A stretch of DNA of 64,000 nucleotides from Segatella hominis (GTDB lineage Bacteria > Bacteroidota > Bacteroidia > Bacteroidales > Bacteroidaceae). Made by a program: the position numbers and the translations under genes. The stretch covers positions 2,625,501 to 2,689,500 of the forward strand of contig NZ_CP137559.1 in assembly GCF_019249725.2 (NCBI RefSeq), in the 5' to 3' direction. The first letter of the stretch is position 1. The number at the start of each line of letters is the position of its first letter. This document shows positions 53,001 through 61,220 of this stretch, in pieces. The notes beneath the pieces are model-generated. The model searched no databases. It was not told where the DNA came from and saw only the letters and a list, made by a program, of their open reading frames with translations.

Positions 53001-53954
53001 TATTGCCCAAACTTCAAGCGGGTTCTGCTCAGCACCTGCGAGGAATTCGGATTGAGAATACAAGGTCTCAACTTGGGAGCCAACAGGTACAGTCCTGATA
53101 CGGCAAGCTACTATTTCGAACAGATGGTGGACAGACTGAATGCCGCTCAGCTCCCGTTCTTCTACAAGAAGATCAGCTCAGACTGTAGCGAACTGCTCTG
53201 CGCAGATATTTATGTCACGGGCCTGATTACCTACTATGCTGGACTCCTGACCCGCAAGCTCATCAAGCAGGTGAGAAACTCTACCGAGTGCAGATGGACA
53301 GGCGATAAGAAACCGAAGGTACTCATCACTTTTGCCGGAAAAGGCGCAAGAATCATGGAATGGTTGGGCGTTGCCACCAATAACGACCTGGCTACGCAAT
53401 TCTATCAGGCCATGTTTGTCAAAGGCTTGGGTCAGCAAGATGCAGCCTCGTTCATCTCTGCCCTGGAGATTGCCTTCCCTAAGAGCATTTCCAACGATGT
53501 TAAGTTTGAAGTTTCCAAGGGATTGGCGATGGAGTCAACCACGCTCATGCGCCCTAAGGATTGCCAACCAATAGAAGTCATCGGAGAAGAAGGATTCACC
53601 ATCGAGAACAAACTCGGGCAAGTGCTTTCATTGGATGCCGACAACAGTATTACGGCAGACATGATGTCGTGCTTAGGAGACAAGTTCTATGGCAGTTCAT
53701 CCGCCGGTCCTCGATTCCAGGATTTCCTCGGACTGTTCTTGCAGATTACCCAGCAATATTTCGGTCTGCGCATGAACCCGAACCAAGTACAGGATGCACT
53801 CCAGAACATGGGACTGCTCAGTTTCATCAAGGAGCGTCCAGAGTTTCTGCATGCCAAACGGGCTGAGGAGTTCGACTTCGTGTCACCTATATTAATATTA
53901 GAAGGACTCAAATTCTATGAGGACTTCCTGTTGGGAAATATGGGGCAAGACTAA
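50082..53954 (+). CDS. Operon gene 4: giant Hsp70/actin-like ATPase
   Basis: A 1290-residue cytosolic protein. Residues 1 to about 560 are a large, mostly beta region without a recognised family. An Hsp70/actin-type ATPase core follows: phosphate-1 TLGIDFGSTNTSIAYLD at about 568-585, phosphate-2 VCFDIGGSTSDISAL at about 925-940 and the adenosine motif ITFAGKGARIMEWLG at about 1082. A Gly/Asn/Leu-rich insert (about 812-845) lies inside the core. No Hsp70 peptide-binding domain or J-protein is seen. Strict Asp/Gly residues for nucleotide binding are kept, so ATP binding is likely. Translationally close to the tubulin-like gene (6-bp gap). Confidence 0.8.
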   Translation: MSTPLVIKVKTASIPTSTVGCWQDLSGMIEQFTADIITPAIDQDSDISAQVSGIPTAYARANLFKSALQSYGRTKENIDLNMNAFYKMLSSEWRGFLACIALDYSRIKTEVVELSYSDGKDILSTANLYEPKGTFGNMLFHRKPLWCLREEDTDELHRGIPFIEIIKYDGQVVGATSPESLLFTACSYKIKETENRPWVDFKTGKFKDPLETCDLENTQTLQLYAYVDYLIEGINNDGKTGINGLAAYYAHLDSSLAPKYDNLLSNLIAWRKEIQDYAEKKNFKLETASVPPINIFHRPFDRAFNYKDELYALDGVLYASSQENSVLCNPKELLLSDTAKVARLIFKGPFKHEPSKFPIHVLVANKKNEPKEKAYFALPLSELGIKAFGKNIGALVESTTSRANIPSRLTAVFDPDAEKNNLEVTLHLELNDGKTKEMKATYTCGGEIDGKDLIIWPNFISPKWHRYFLYSELPHNINLKDYPFQATPFVGEEWEQTESSLHIVADSATADNPYKYEIYEFNRPFKGIRLQVPGGEESGYLLIRYTTTTEIPYIAQDKMGIQDNSLRGTTLGIDFGSTNTSIAYLDPLDQQAKGIQFTNRRISLLRAGEDNDDKAANENHLFFFQSNPLLSNAIKSTLTLHDSRRVAKDTNESQDISKFEKEVKGGFPCFSLNLPLAPIAPTPRIIKLQTAECGLIEQSYNMKWDDDERNIAYKKAFLRSLLLQVYAELFVKDLFPKKLKWSYPSSMSESLLRNYNTIWSSLPTVNPLNDVCQHKPVITDPQYQLKVSTFGYNLQTNNSAYQATDGTNQTLGNVGNPLGGLNGLGNIGGIAGNGLGNIEGLGGNSFLGEASVPQQDFSNNAFLENNQNILSETSKKHEIVLEKDDDTKTFSFNPIKMVDENDFQSMTEACAVANYLNVKADDRDALTVCFDIGGSTSDISALCQLNTPEGSRLTMIKQNSIHFAAQLVGEATRYCPNFKRVLLSTCEEFGLRIQGLNLGANRYSPDTASYYFEQMVDRLNAAQLPFFYKKISSDCSELLCADIYVTGLITYYAGLLTRKLIKQVRNSTECRWTGDKKPKVLITFAGKGARIMEWLGVATNNDLATQFYQAMFVKGLGQQDAASFISALEIAFPKSISNDVKFEVSKGLAMESTTLMRPKDCQPIEVIGEEGFTIENKLGQVLSLDADNSITADMMSCLGDKFYGSSSAGPRFQDFLGLFLQITQQYFGLRMNPNQVQDALQNMGLLSFIKERPEFLHAKRAEEFDFVSPILILEGLKFYEDFLLGNMGQD

Positions 53955-54008
53955 CAGACACTGTTCATGACAGAGCTCGAAAAACAGAACAATGAAGAAT
54001 GAGTAGAA

Positions 54009-56033
54009 ATGAATAAATCATATATCATATCCATTTCCCAGGAAAGCATCAGACTTTATGGGGGAAGATTAGAAGACAATGGCTCTTACACCGTATTGAA
54101 AGTAGGAACTTTGAATACGGTGGAGGAACTTTTTGCCGTAGATGAACTCAAAGAAAACAGAACAGACATTCATCTCGGTCTCATTTTCACCCCTTCGTTC
54201 CCTTCGGAAGACAAAGAAAAAACCAAAGAAGAAATCAGACAACGGGGATTTACCCAACTGCAGGATTATTCTTTGGAAACCTATATCTGCCACCACATCA
54301 AGGGACATTCATACGCACTGATTCTCTCTGCAGATACAGACGATTTAGTCCTAGAATATGTAGAAACAGTCCATGGGAAAATACTCGCTTCCACTACGAT
54401 TGCCGGTGCAGGAAAAGACCCGAGAATAGATGTCTTGTCAGAAGTCATCTGGAAAAAACTCGTCTCTGAATCCAGCTATCTGAACAAAGAAGATGCCGCA
54501 GAAATCATCAGAGACACAGCAAAACGTTTTTTAGATTCCGGGAAATCAGAGTTGGAAGATTGCATCACCTTAGAGGGAGAAAGACATGATTTCTTCGTAA
54601 GAAGACGGGATGCAAATATAGACAATTTGCTGGACTACGGAAGCAATACTCTATTGTCACAACTCAGTCTTTTTGCCCAGCAGATCCATCTCGACAGGGC
54701 AAACACCATCATGCTGATGACAGGTAAGTTGGTCAATAACAGCTACTTCCACGACATCCTCAATGGATTCACCTCAGACATCAAGGATATTAACGAAGAG
54801 TGGCTCACAACCATTCTTTCCTCCGTGATGAATGATTTGCAAGGCATCAACTTCTCTCATGCAGACAGTGTGGGCATAGACGGGCTGCCACTCCAGAACA
54901 TCAAAGTAACACCCCGCGACACTTCCATCTTCTTCGACATTACCTTCCCTAAAGGAGTCAGTGCGATAGAAATCAGAAGAAACGGAAAGCTGATAAGCAG
55001 CATCACCGACTCCCAGTTCCGCGATACAGAATTGGTTCCAAGCCACAACTACCAGTATAGTTTCACCTTGGTCTTCAAGGACGAGAATGGATACGAGCAG
55101 AGGGCAGAGGAAAGCAGGATGGAGATTGCCACACTCTGCAAGCAAATGCCTGTACCCACTCATCTCTGCATTCAGGAGACAGAGGAAAATGCCATCATCA
55201 CCTGGGACAATCCAGCAGAAGGGGTAGTAAAGATTTATCAGTCCAACCGTCCTTTCCCACTGCAGAAGAACGACATCATCCAAGACATCAGTTCGCTTGA
55301 TTACACCATGTTGACGGCATTAGGCAACAAGTATCAGGTAAAGAAAGACTACTGTGGTGAGCGCTTTTTCATCCCAGTAACGATTGTTGACAATATCGGC
55401 GTAGCTGGCGAACAGAAAAGCATCCTTTCCATGGAGGCACCCAAAGGCATCAGAATAGACTCTACAGACGTCAACCATATCAAAGTCGTTTGGATTTGGA
55501 ATGATGTTCATACTGTCAGAATCAAATGGAAAGTGGAAGACGGAAACGAAAAGTGGAAGGATATCGTGAATGACGGACAGGAACCGGAATTCGAAATTCC
55601 CGTACCTGGAAAATCACGCAGTCTCTCTGCCTGCGTCACAGCTTTGTATCAGAAGCGCGACGGCACATGGGTGGAAAGTGAAGAAACCCAACTCAAGGCT
55701 AATCTCTCTGCCATCAAGGTAAACTTCATCAGTGCCAAGAGCGAGGCAAGATTTTTCATGCACAAGGACGAATACACCCTGACGCTCCAGGCTGAAAGCG
55801 AACCGCCTTGCGACCTGTATGTGCTGATAGGAGAAGGAACCATTCCGCTCGACCTCACCAATTTCAAGTCACATCTCACCATCCATCATGAGGACTTGGA
55901 GGCAGGAGCAGAAAAGAAGTTTCCGCTCACTTACCGACGCTTGCAGAAAGGCCAGCCGCTCTTTTTCAGAATCATCGCTGCCGACCGGAGTATTCCACTC
56001 AAGGTAGTACCAGAAACTCAAAAACTCAAATAA
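54009..56033 (+). CDS. Operon gene 5: degenerate actin-like front with fibronectin-like domains
   Basis: A 674-residue protein with no signal peptide. Residues 1-250 have the strand/helix order of an Hsp70/actin lobe (ISISQESIRLYGGRLED, ALILSADTDDLVLEYVET, then NTIMLMTGKLVN in place of an adenosine loop), but the phosphate-binding DxG motifs are missing. From about residue 290 there are three or four beta-sandwich modules resembling fibronectin type III (ITPRDTSIFFDITFPKGVSA-like start, YQYSFTLVFKDENGYEQRAE and others). It may be a structural partner of the Hsp70-like ATPase. The actin link is inference. Confidence 0.6.
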   Translation: MNKSYIISISQESIRLYGGRLEDNGSYTVLKVGTLNTVEELFAVDELKENRTDIHLGLIFTPSFPSEDKEKTKEEIRQRGFTQLQDYSLETYICHHIKGHSYALILSADTDDLVLEYVETVHGKILASTTIAGAGKDPRIDVLSEVIWKKLVSESSYLNKEDAAEIIRDTAKRFLDSGKSELEDCITLEGERHDFFVRRRDANIDNLLDYGSNTLLSQLSLFAQQIHLDRANTIMLMTGKLVNNSYFHDILNGFTSDIKDINEEWLTTILSSVMNDLQGINFSHADSVGIDGLPLQNIKVTPRDTSIFFDITFPKGVSAIEIRRNGKLISSITDSQFRDTELVPSHNYQYSFTLVFKDENGYEQRAEESRMEIATLCKQMPVPTHLCIQETEENAIITWDNPAEGVVKIYQSNRPFPLQKNDIIQDISSLDYTMLTALGNKYQVKKDYCGERFFIPVTIVDNIGVAGEQKSILSMEAPKGIRIDSTDVNHIKVVWIWNDVHTVRIKWKVEDGNEKWKDIVNDGQEPEFEIPVPGKSRSLSACVTALYQKRDGTWVESEETQLKANLSAIKVNFISAKSEARFFMHKDEYTLTLQAESEPPCDLYVLIGEGTIPLDLTNFKSHLTIHHEDLEAGAEKKFPLTYRRLQKGQPLFFRIIAADRSIPLKVVPETQKLK

Positions 56034-56085
56034 AATCATTTGAATTCATAGAATCATCTGAATCATCAGAACAAATAAAATCATT

Positions 56086-57273
56086 ATGCCAAAAATAGTT
56101 TGTCCATATTGCTTTGAAGAATTCAACAGAAGCGAAGTCATGTTCCGTTGCACCAACGATGACTGCGAGAAACTGATGGACCTCAAGCTTTCCCATTTCT
56201 GGGGACAAGACCGCAAGATGCTGCCATTCGTAGAAAATCAGCTCGGTTGGATTGCCAAGAAGTTGGATTCCATGCCCGACTCTGCCGACTGTCCTCGCTG
56301 CGGCCATACCACTTATACGGTAATCTGTCCGCATTGCCACAATGTGATTCCCAAGGAAATGGTAAAGAATAAAGGTTATATTATTTCCATCATCGGAGCA
56401 CGAAGCAGCGGCAAGACCAACTATATCACCGTGCTCATCGACCAACTGCGTAAGTATGGCAGCAAGCTCGGCAACTTGGGAGTATTGGCCTCCACCGTAG
56501 CTGATGAGCGCAAAGACTGCACACAGGTAAGATACCAGACTGATTTCTACGACATCCTCTTCAAGAGAGGCATTCTCCCGGCACAAACCAAGATAGCCGA
56601 CCAGAAGTCCAAGATTCCGCTCATCTACACCATCACCCAAAAAGGTGTCAAGAATCCCCTCTACCTCGTGTTCTACGATACGGCAGGCGAGAATTTCAAC
56701 GACCCGAAGAACATCAGCAAGAATGTGAAGTTCCTCGACGAGAGTGATGCTGTCATCTTCCTCCTCGATACCTTCTCCATTCCTTATATTCACGAGAAGC
56801 TGAACATGAAGGGAGAAATCGAACTGAAATATGATGTCATTCTCAACAACATCATAGACCATTTCGCCAATGGAGACAAGAAGAAGAAAGAAGCTCATTT
56901 CAAGAAACCGATGGCTTTCGCATTCAGCAAGATAGACACCATTCTGCAACATAGTGAAGAATTGGCAGACACTTCCATTCCAGGCATGTCGATAGACCAG
57001 AACAGTCCTTATCTGGAAGGCGGAGGTATTCAGATGAGCGACATCGAAACCGTAAGCGACGGACTGAAGAGTGCGCTCTGTTCCTGGCACGAGGACGGAT
57101 TCGTCAATAATGCCGAGAACCATTATAAGAACCTGAAATTCTTCGGTTTCTCTGCCTTGGGCAAATCCCCAGAGACAGACAATCACATCTCAGACATCCA
57201 GCCTTACCGGGTGCTGGATCCGCTGGTATGGATTTTAGACCAATTTAAATATCCGCTTCTAAAGAAGAAATAA
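56086..57273 (+). CDS. Operon gene 6: zinc-ribbon P-loop GTPase (double-GTPase-2 type)
   Basis: A 395-residue cytosolic protein. Two zinc-ribbon halves come first: CPYC (6-9) with CTNDDC (22-27), and CPRC (69-72) with CPHC (81-84). A TRAFAC-like GTPase follows with Walker A GARSSGKT (104-111), a Walker B/switch II YDTAGENF near residue 199 and SKID near 280 in place of NKxD. This layout matches what is called Double-GTPase 2, from memory. It lies 1 bp before the next gene. A related GTPase ends operon gene 8, so the system contains a pair. Confidence 0.7.
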   Translation: MPKIVCPYCFEEFNRSEVMFRCTNDDCEKLMDLKLSHFWGQDRKMLPFVENQLGWIAKKLDSMPDSADCPRCGHTTYTVICPHCHNVIPKEMVKNKGYIISIIGARSSGKTNYITVLIDQLRKYGSKLGNLGVLASTVADERKDCTQVRYQTDFYDILFKRGILPAQTKIADQKSKIPLIYTITQKGVKNPLYLVFYDTAGENFNDPKNISKNVKFLDESDAVIFLLDTFSIPYIHEKLNMKGEIELKYDVILNNIIDHFANGDKKKKEAHFKKPMAFAFSKIDTILQHSEELADTSIPGMSIDQNSPYLEGGGIQMSDIETVSDGLKSALCSWHEDGFVNNAENHYKNLKFFGFSALGKSPETDNHISDIQPYRVLDPLVWILDQFKYPLLKKK

Positions 57274-57274
57274 G

Positions 57275-58480
57275 ATGAAGACAATCCAGTTTCAAGAAAT
57301 CATAGAATGCTCCAGCCAGCAGTCTCTGCTGACTGGGCAGGCAGGCTTTGGCATCAGAACCCTGACAGAGGGGATGAATTACGAACTTGCCCGCAGCATT
57401 TGCGAACAGGAGAATTTCGCCTACGAAGTGGGAGTTGCCAACCAGTTGACCCTGGAAGACATCACCCAAGACGCCTCCATCACCCGTCAATATCCACGCA
57501 CTCTGAAATATCTTGTTTACCCAACAGACAACGGAGAAACCAAATACATCGTTGCCTGTACCACTTATATTGGTATAGACTATGGTTATTTCTGCCAGCA
57601 CAACTCAGCCCAAAGAGCTGGAACCAATTACATCGCAGACATTCTCGTTTTTGATGAGGAACCAGATATGCAGCTTATTTCCCAACTCCTCGAACAGGAA
57701 AAATTCTTACCCGTTGACAACACCTGCACACCCGACAATCCGGAACTCCAGGCATTGCTCACTGGTGAACCCGCTTATCTGAAACCGAGGGAAATCACCG
57801 TTGGAGAAAAGCAGCATGGGGATGAGGAAGGCTTTCATGCAAAAGAAAACATCCATATCAACGAACAAACTGCACTGGTTGCTATCGCCCTTCTCCAGGC
57901 TAAACTCAACGAAAGGACACTGCAAGATGCCAGTCTGCAGAAAATCGTCTTCCAGGCAAGAGAAGCCAAGATTCCGTCCATCCTCAGAGATTTCTCCATA
58001 CTTCCAGACGAGTTGACACATGGAAAATATTTCCAGACCAATTATCTGCAGGGATATGGAATGCCCCATGGTTACCAGATGATTTTCCTCAACGAGCATA
58101 ATCAGGAAGAAGTTTATATTGACAACTACGTCTATGCCAATCTGGACGATGAGAGCTTCAGAAATGTAGATACAGAGAACAAATGCTTCCTGCAAATCAG
58201 GAAAGCAGCAGAAAACGATGATTATCAACAATTCCAAAAACATCTCGAAATCATCTGCAGCCTCATCGCAAACCCTCAGAATTTTGAGGATAAAGATTGG
58301 GAATTGACGATTGACCCAGAAACTGGATTGCCAGTAATCATAGATATCAGAGACGAGGAAGACGAGAACGAAGAATCCGAAAACAAGGAATCTGAGAACG
58401 AGAATTCCGAGAGCAAGAAAGACCTCAGAAAGCATGGTGGTTTTTGGAAAGCGCTCAAAAAGAAACTGTTCAAACAATAA
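57275..58480 (+). CDS. Operon gene 7: GTPase-associated protein with amphipathic C-terminal tail
   Basis: A 401-residue protein. The first about 200 residues resemble the N-terminal domain of GTPase-associated protein 1 (SQQSLLTGQAGFGIRTLTEG and YEVGVANQLT, then YIADILVF), which is normally paired with double-GTPases. The middle is helical (ALVAIALLQAKLNERTLQ). The tail has a 25-residue Glu/Asn/Ser-rich acidic spacer, then GGFWKALKKKLFKQ, a short basic amphipathic helix of the kind that targets proteins to membranes. Translationally coupled to the GTPase upstream. The family call relies on recall and needs a profile search. Confidence 0.55.
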   Translation: MKTIQFQEIIECSSQQSLLTGQAGFGIRTLTEGMNYELARSICEQENFAYEVGVANQLTLEDITQDASITRQYPRTLKYLVYPTDNGETKYIVACTTYIGIDYGYFCQHNSAQRAGTNYIADILVFDEEPDMQLISQLLEQEKFLPVDNTCTPDNPELQALLTGEPAYLKPREITVGEKQHGDEEGFHAKENIHINEQTALVAIALLQAKLNERTLQDASLQKIVFQAREAKIPSILRDFSILPDELTHGKYFQTNYLQGYGMPHGYQMIFLNEHNQEEVYIDNYVYANLDDESFRNVDTENKCFLQIRKAAENDDYQQFQKHLEIICSLIANPQNFEDKDWELTIDPETGLPVIIDIRDEEDENEESENKESENENSESKKDLRKHGGFWKALKKKLFKQ

Positions 58481-58513
58481 CAGGAAACTGTTCAACCCCT
58501 AAAGATAGAGAAC

Positions 58514-60943
58514 TTGAAATATATCAAAATATATCTGATCACCCTCATGGCACTCCTCCTTGCCGCATGCGAGTCGGAGAAAGCACCCTCCTTCATCAAG
58601 GGAAATCCTTATGCCAAAGAATTTGCAAGACTCAACGGTCCTGTAAAATCTGCTGTATATTCCTATTATAAAAACGGAAAGTTAGACTCCTCCATCCAGA
58701 ACGACTATTCCACGGAAGGAGTTCTCCTGAAGAGCAAGACCCTTGTGAGGGGAGATTCCATCGTCATTCATTATACCTATGATCCTTACAACAACATCCA
58801 GGATATGAATGGCACCGGGATTACCGACTATCGGGCAGAATACAAGAAGGGTACCTTGGTCAAGGAATGGCTATATAGTGACAAAAAGAAGAAAAACGGC
58901 ATTACCAACCGATACAAGATCAAGGGAGAAACCCTGATCAAGAAGGTGAATGACATCCGGACGGGTGCCGGCACCACCTACACCTATTCTTATAATAGCC
59001 GGGGACTGGTCAAGGCAGTGGAAACCATGGTAAATGACGGTTCTTACTGCCTGTATAGTTATGATGAAAAGAATCATCCTGTCCTCATCGAATATTTCAC
59101 ACCCAAGGGAAAACCAGACTATCAGGTTCATATCTCCACAAAGTATGACTCCTACGACAACTGCATCCAGTATGTCTCCCGCCGAGATGGGAAAATCACG
59201 GAGGAAGCAAGGATACGCTACAAATACTATAGCGAGGAAGAACTCCAGCAGTCCAAGCTGCAGGCAGAATCTGCCATTACCAATAGCAGCATCATCCGCC
59301 ATGCCTATTCCTCAGAGCCTACGCCGCCCAGCACAGGTCTGATGGCAGCCATCATCCTCTGCACCGCCTTCTTCCTGACGCTCTATATATCCTATGCCCA
59401 GAAGCACTGGGGACTGTTCCGGAATTTCGGAGGAAAAGTAGAATACAATGGCATGAGAAAGATGTGGATGTATAATAGCGAGCCTTACGTGAAGATGGCT
59501 ACCATCTTCACCTCCATCATCGGCGCCTTCCTGTCCTCTATCCTCGTTCTCCTGCTCTTTGGCGGCATTACCTGGTTTGTCTTTTGGATACTCAACCTCA
59601 TGCTTTGGGGCTTGATCATCATCGGCTGGATAGTCTTGGTGATAGGTGTCATCCTCCTGCTGTTCCGCAGATTCTATGGAATAGCCGGCATCCTCGTCGG
59701 CGGCATTCTCGTCCTGTTCAGCGACACGTTGAAAGACTGGGGCGAACAGTTCATCCAGACTGGCAGCGACTTCATGGATAATGTGAATGCACTGGACTGG
59801 ACTCTATCCATCTTCCATACATACGGACGCCTTATCCTGCTCGTCATTGCTGCCCCGATAGCCTGCTTTCTGCTTCTCGCACTCGCACTCATCCTGTTCA
59901 GTTATGTCCTGCGCCTCATCGAGTTTGCAGCCATCAAGGCCTATAATGTCCACCGCCCATGTCCGGTCTGCGGCAATAAGAAAGACTTCTCGTATATCGT
60001 AGAAGGAAAGGTTTATCCGATAGAATTGAAACCGGGCGTCTATGGCATATTCCATCAGACAAACCACCATACTCATGTGAGAGTACCCACCATGCTGGTA
60101 AACGGAAAGGCAAAACTGACAAGAAAATGCCAGCATTGTCAGCAGTTCACCAATCTCTCTCACGACAAGTCCTGCGGCACCGATCTCCACATCGGCATTG
60201 TGGGCGAACGCTCATCAGGCAAGTCCTACCTGCTCTATCGCGGTTTGGAACTGTTGAGCCAGAGATTCGGCAAAGCCTTCCAGCAGGTTGATGTGGATGG
60301 CAACCAGAAATGGGAGATGATGGCGCAACGCATCCATCAGGGTGAAGGCATCCAGACGGCAGTGAAAAACCGTTACAAAGCGATACAGATTCGTCTGAAA
60401 CTCAAGTTCCGTCCTATGCCTTACCAGTTGTTCTTCTATGATGTGGCTGGTGAGAAATTTAATGTGAACATGGCCAAGACAACCTCTGCATTGGAATTCT
60501 ACACCAATGTGGGCACCATCCTGTTTGTCATCGACCCAAGCATGATAGACATTCAGAAGTGCTCCCCTTCTCCTGCATTCGAAGATTGGCATAAGAAGCA
60601 CAGCAACCCATCAGAGAACTACGATATGGAGGCGACGCTCTCCACGCTGAAGGACATTATCCTGCAAGTAGGTCGTAAGACCCAGGACATAGATCTCATC
60701 GTGACATGCACCAAGAAGGATTTAGGTTATCTTGAAGCTTGCCACTATCCTTATGAATGTGACGAACAGAAGCTCAGGAGATTCATCAAGGAAGAATTAG
60801 GACTCTATAATCTCGACAATGCCATCAACAATGGGTTTAAATCCGTAGGATACGCAGCCGTCAGCACCCAGAATGCAGACAAGACTTCATTGGAGCATCT
60901 CTTCCTGAAAGTGCTGAAGCAGAGGGGAGGCATACAATTATAG
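58514..60943 (+). CDS. Operon gene 8: membrane-spanning lipoprotein fused to a zinc-ribbon GTPase
   Basis: An 809-residue protein with a TTG start at 58514 (no ATG gives the signal peptide). Lipobox LLAAC puts Cys at 19. A periplasmic region of short YD-like repeats follows (YTYDPYNNIQ, YTYSYNSRGL, YDSYDNCIQY; about residues 30-250). About five membrane helices span residues 275-465. The C-terminal cytosolic part has zinc-ribbon cysteines CPVC (about 482) and CQHC (about 540), Walker A GERSSGKS (564-571), the switch-like FFYDVAGEKFN and TCTKKD as an NKxD equivalent. It links an outer sensor-like region to an inner GTPase. Last gene of the operon. Confidence 0.7.
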   Translation: MKYIKIYLITLMALLLAACESEKAPSFIKGNPYAKEFARLNGPVKSAVYSYYKNGKLDSSIQNDYSTEGVLLKSKTLVRGDSIVIHYTYDPYNNIQDMNGTGITDYRAEYKKGTLVKEWLYSDKKKKNGITNRYKIKGETLIKKVNDIRTGAGTTYTYSYNSRGLVKAVETMVNDGSYCLYSYDEKNHPVLIEYFTPKGKPDYQVHISTKYDSYDNCIQYVSRRDGKITEEARIRYKYYSEEELQQSKLQAESAITNSSIIRHAYSSEPTPPSTGLMAAIILCTAFFLTLYISYAQKHWGLFRNFGGKVEYNGMRKMWMYNSEPYVKMATIFTSIIGAFLSSILVLLLFGGITWFVFWILNLMLWGLIIIGWIVLVIGVILLLFRRFYGIAGILVGGILVLFSDTLKDWGEQFIQTGSDFMDNVNALDWTLSIFHTYGRLILLVIAAPIACFLLLALALILFSYVLRLIEFAAIKAYNVHRPCPVCGNKKDFSYIVEGKVYPIELKPGVYGIFHQTNHHTHVRVPTMLVNGKAKLTRKCQHCQQFTNLSHDKSCGTDLHIGIVGERSSGKSYLLYRGLELLSQRFGKAFQQVDVDGNQKWEMMAQRIHQGEGIQTAVKNRYKAIQIRLKLKFRPMPYQLFFYDVAGEKFNVNMAKTTSALEFYTNVGTILFVIDPSMIDIQKCSPSPAFEDWHKKHSNPSENYDMEATLSTLKDIILQVGRKTQDIDLIVTCTKKDLGYLEACHYPYECDEQKLRRFIKEELGLYNLDNAINNGFKSVGYAAVSTQNADKTSLEHLFLKVLKQRGGIQL

Positions 60944-61010
60944 AGGAAGAATCAGGACAGTCTTTGGCAGAAAATCTGTTGTAAACGTGGATAGTGACTT
61001 CTGGAAATGT

Positions 61011-61201
61011 TTTTGACCTAAAATGACCATGACCAAATGACCGCTTTTTCATCTCTTCGAAAAAAGCTTGTTCCCCTAAAGGAAAAAAGTTGGTCTTAAT
61101 AGACGACTCATCTTAGTCTTAATAGACGATAGGCGCCGGTCATCAATAACGACCCAAATAAGGGTCCCCGGTCATTTGGTCATGGTCATTTTGGGTCAAA
61201 A
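61011..61201. repeat. 33-bp near-perfect inverted repeat with a 125-bp core
   Basis: 61011-61043 (TTTTGACCTAAAATGACCAT...) is the reverse complement of 61169-61201 except at one base. Inside the core GTCTTAATAGACGA occurs twice. There is no gene. It may be a miniature inverted-repeat element or a large hairpin. It is part of the 589-bp gene-free stretch 60944-61532, which also holds the TTCCACA array and two TATTTTTG words. Confidence 0.8.
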
Positions 61202-61220
61202 TCATTTCGGGTTTTAGCTA

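Noticed and set aside
56026..57186. A 386-codon open frame on minus across the zinc-ribbon GTPase gene
   Set aside because: Antisense shadow. The plus frame has intact P-loop and zinc motifs and correct operon spacing.
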